Below are positions 62,684 through 64,000 of a DNA stretch of 64,000 bases, piece after piece. Under the pieces are notes generated by a model. The model had not been told where the DNA came from. It searched no databases and saw only the letters and a list, made by a program, of their open reading frames with translations. Source of the stretch: Lutraria lutraria (lineage: Eukaryota > Mollusca > Bivalvia > Venerida > Mactridae); assembly GCA_964023205.1 (NCBI GenBank), contig OZ026850.1, positions 6,737,270-6,801,269 of the forward strand, in the 5' to 3' direction. The number at the start of each line of letters is the position of its first letter. Positions within the stretch are counted from its first letter, which is position 1. Made by a program: the position numbers and the translations under genes.

Positions 62684-64000
62684 CACCTGGAAATAAGTTA
62701 AGCACACCCCGGAAATTTAAAATTGATTGTGATTGAAAGCACTGTCATGAGATGACGACTTAATTGAGCTAAGAAATAGTAATTTGATAAGTAGCGATAG
62801 CAATTTAGTAATCATAAACCAGTAAATTTATGAGTTTAGTTTATTCTTATCCAAATTATTGAAGCATAAGCAAATGTGTTGTTTTTACCAAAAATGTAGG
62901 TGTATATAAGTATGGTGTTGGAGCGTTTACAAAACATTTACTGGTGGATATTTTTGGTAAATGTTGACGATTACTTAACCTTAAATGACATTATGTAGCC
63001 AAATTTTTAATAACGTGTGTTACCGCCACGTGCCCGGATGACAGCCTCAACCCTTCTCCTCATACTACCAGTAAGGCGTCTAATGCGATTTTGAGATAAA
63101 TTTTGCCATTCTTGGTGCAGAGCTTGTTCCAGTTGTTGCAGGTTGACTATAGGTGGGTCCAAATTCTCTATTTTCCGGCCCAGGATCTCCCACACGTGTT
63201 CCAGTGGGTTTAAATCAGGACTCATGGCAGGCCAGGGAATGGTGGTGATGGCATTCCGTTGCAAAACCTGTGTTACAACATGGGCTCGGTGCGGTCTGGC
63301 ATTATCGTCCATGTAAACAGGTCGGGAAGCCAATGGATGATTATCAAAATGGTCCACGACGACTGGATGTAGGATGTCTCGTACATAAGTATCACCTGTC
63401 AGATTTCCTTGGACAGTTACAATGTCCAACTTACAGTCATGGGACAAGCAACCCCATATCATAACTGATCCACCACCAAAGGGAACCGTAGGAAGAATGT
63501 TTCTTGGTGTGTAGGCTGTATTTCGTTGCCTCCACACTCGAATGCGCCCGTCTATGACGTGCAGAAAGAACCTGCTTTCATCTGACCAATGGATCTTTCT
63601 CCATGATCTCAGGTTCCAACCACGCCTTGCCAAGCACCATGTCAGACGGTTCCTGCGATGAACAGGTGTCAACAAGGGACGTTTTATTACCCTTCTCGAC
63701 TTTAAACCTGCAGATCTGAGCCGATTGCGCAGAGTACGTGACGACAAATGCCTGTGCGGCAACCAGTTTCGCTTTAGATAGGTGCTTGTTGCAAACGGAA
63801 AACGTCTAACGAGACGTAAAAGATTTCGGTCCTCGCGTGCCGTTGTTACATATGGCCGTCCAGATCTTGGACGGTCCCTTACGTCATGCGTCTGCCGATA
63901 CTTCTGAGCTAGTCTGCTAATGACAGAGTGATTATAGCCAAGCTGACGACCAACAGCACTGTAGGACATGCCAGCATTAATCATGCCTATTATCTGCCAC
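62684..64000 (-). mobile_element. Tc1-like transposon, one end inside window
   Basis: The terminal sequence CACCTGGAAATAAGTTAAGC starts at 62684 next to a TA in a TATATA run, as expected for TA-targeting Tc1/mariner elements. The transposase gene begins 320 bp inside. The other end lies beyond base 64000. Confidence 0.8.
63007..64000 (-). CDS. Tc1-family transposase (DD34E), N-terminus outside window
   Basis: It cuts and pastes its own element at TA dinucleotides. Seen: an N-terminal helix-turn-helix (GMSYSAVGRQLGYNHSVISR), a GRPR-type linker (RPRSGRP), a second HTH region, then the catalytic domain with D in HWSDESRFFLH, D in VYMDDNARPHRAH and E in SPDLNPLEHVWE. I count 34 residues between the second D and E, giving DD34E. 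The frame is open and unbroken to TAA at 63007. The first in-window Met is at 63984, but the frame stays open upstream (WQIIG), as in related transposases, so the true start is probably outside. The intact frame and TIR suggest recent activity. Confidence 0.93.
   Translation of the reverse strand, partial: WQIIGMINAGMSYSAVGRQLGYNHSVISRLAQKYRQTHDVRDRPRSGRPYVTTAREDRNLLRLVRRFPFATSTYLKRNWLPHRHLSSRTLRNRLRSAGLKSRRVIKRPLLTPVHRRNRLTWCLARRGWNLRSWRKIHWSDESRFFLHVIDGRIRVWRQRNTAYTPRNILPTVPFGGGSVMIWGCLSHDCKLDIVTVQGNLTGDTYVRDILHPVVVDHFDNHPLASRPVYMDDNARPHRAHVVTQVLQRNAITTIPWPAMSPDLNPLEHVWEILGRKIENLDPPIVNLQQLEQALHQEWQNLSQNRIRRLTGSMRRRVEAVIRARGGNTRY

Overview
The window looks like nuclear DNA of a mollusc, most probably a marine bivalve. 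It is AT-rich, has short GT-AG-bounded exons in long introns, and is packed with interspersed repeats of the kind seen in bivalve genomes: tandem-core Helitron-like elements, tRNA-derived SINEs, hAT-like and pogo-like MITEs, and Tc1/mariner copies. No bacterial features, CRISPR arrays, rRNA genes or viral genes were seen.

Region 1 (about 0.15-25.3 kb, + strand) is the 3' part of one gene that I assign to DENND3. DENND3 family members are DENN-domain Rab12 exchange factors with a PH-like linker domain and a C-terminal WD40 propeller. Fourteen exons join with consistent phase into 628 residues plus a TAA at 25326-25328. The 5' exons that encode the DENN module lie upstream of the window. The introns hold nested repeats and several minisatellites. 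One minisatellite (13.40-14.16 kb) is built from about 20 copies of the 3' splice site of the exon it precedes.

Region 2 (25.3-29.9 kb) is intergenic and repeat-filled: Helitron-like copies, a palindromic MITE at 26.2 kb, and a MITE (family R) at 29.5-29.9 kb.

Region 3 (29.94-42.32 kb) is bounded by inverted repeats of about 270 bp. It splits the family R MITE, whose last 38 bp or so reappear at 42.316 kb. The unit is 12.4 kb. It carries an array of about 16 GC-rich palindromes just inside its left end and an eight-exon + strand gene (32.957-39.353 kb) encoding a basic protein with a coiled coil and a C-terminal Tudor-like fold. I do not recognise this gene. Its chain is in phase apart from one in-frame TAA just before the Tudor-like segment.

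Region 4 (42.3-62.7 kb) has no supported protein-coding gene. It holds a cluster of TTACGGAGGAAA motifs, two inverted copies of an element full of GCCATGGC palindromes (45.3 and 60.3 kb), a tripled 520-bp tandem block, a hairpin of about 160 bp at 50.9 kb, and SINE fragments. Region 5 (62.684 kb to the end) is one end of a Tc1-like DD34E transposon whose transposase ORF (- strand) is open and runs off the window.

Four abundant interspersed families (here A, B, C, D) share one architecture: a 5' fold-back end, a 9-12 bp inverted match at the 3' end that differs between families but always pairs within a family, a core of about 150-170 bp tandem units, and a 3' hairpin followed by CTTGTTT or CTAGTTT. 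These look like non-autonomous Helitron/Helentron-type elements. All repeat boundaries were judged by eye and may be off by 5-20 bp.
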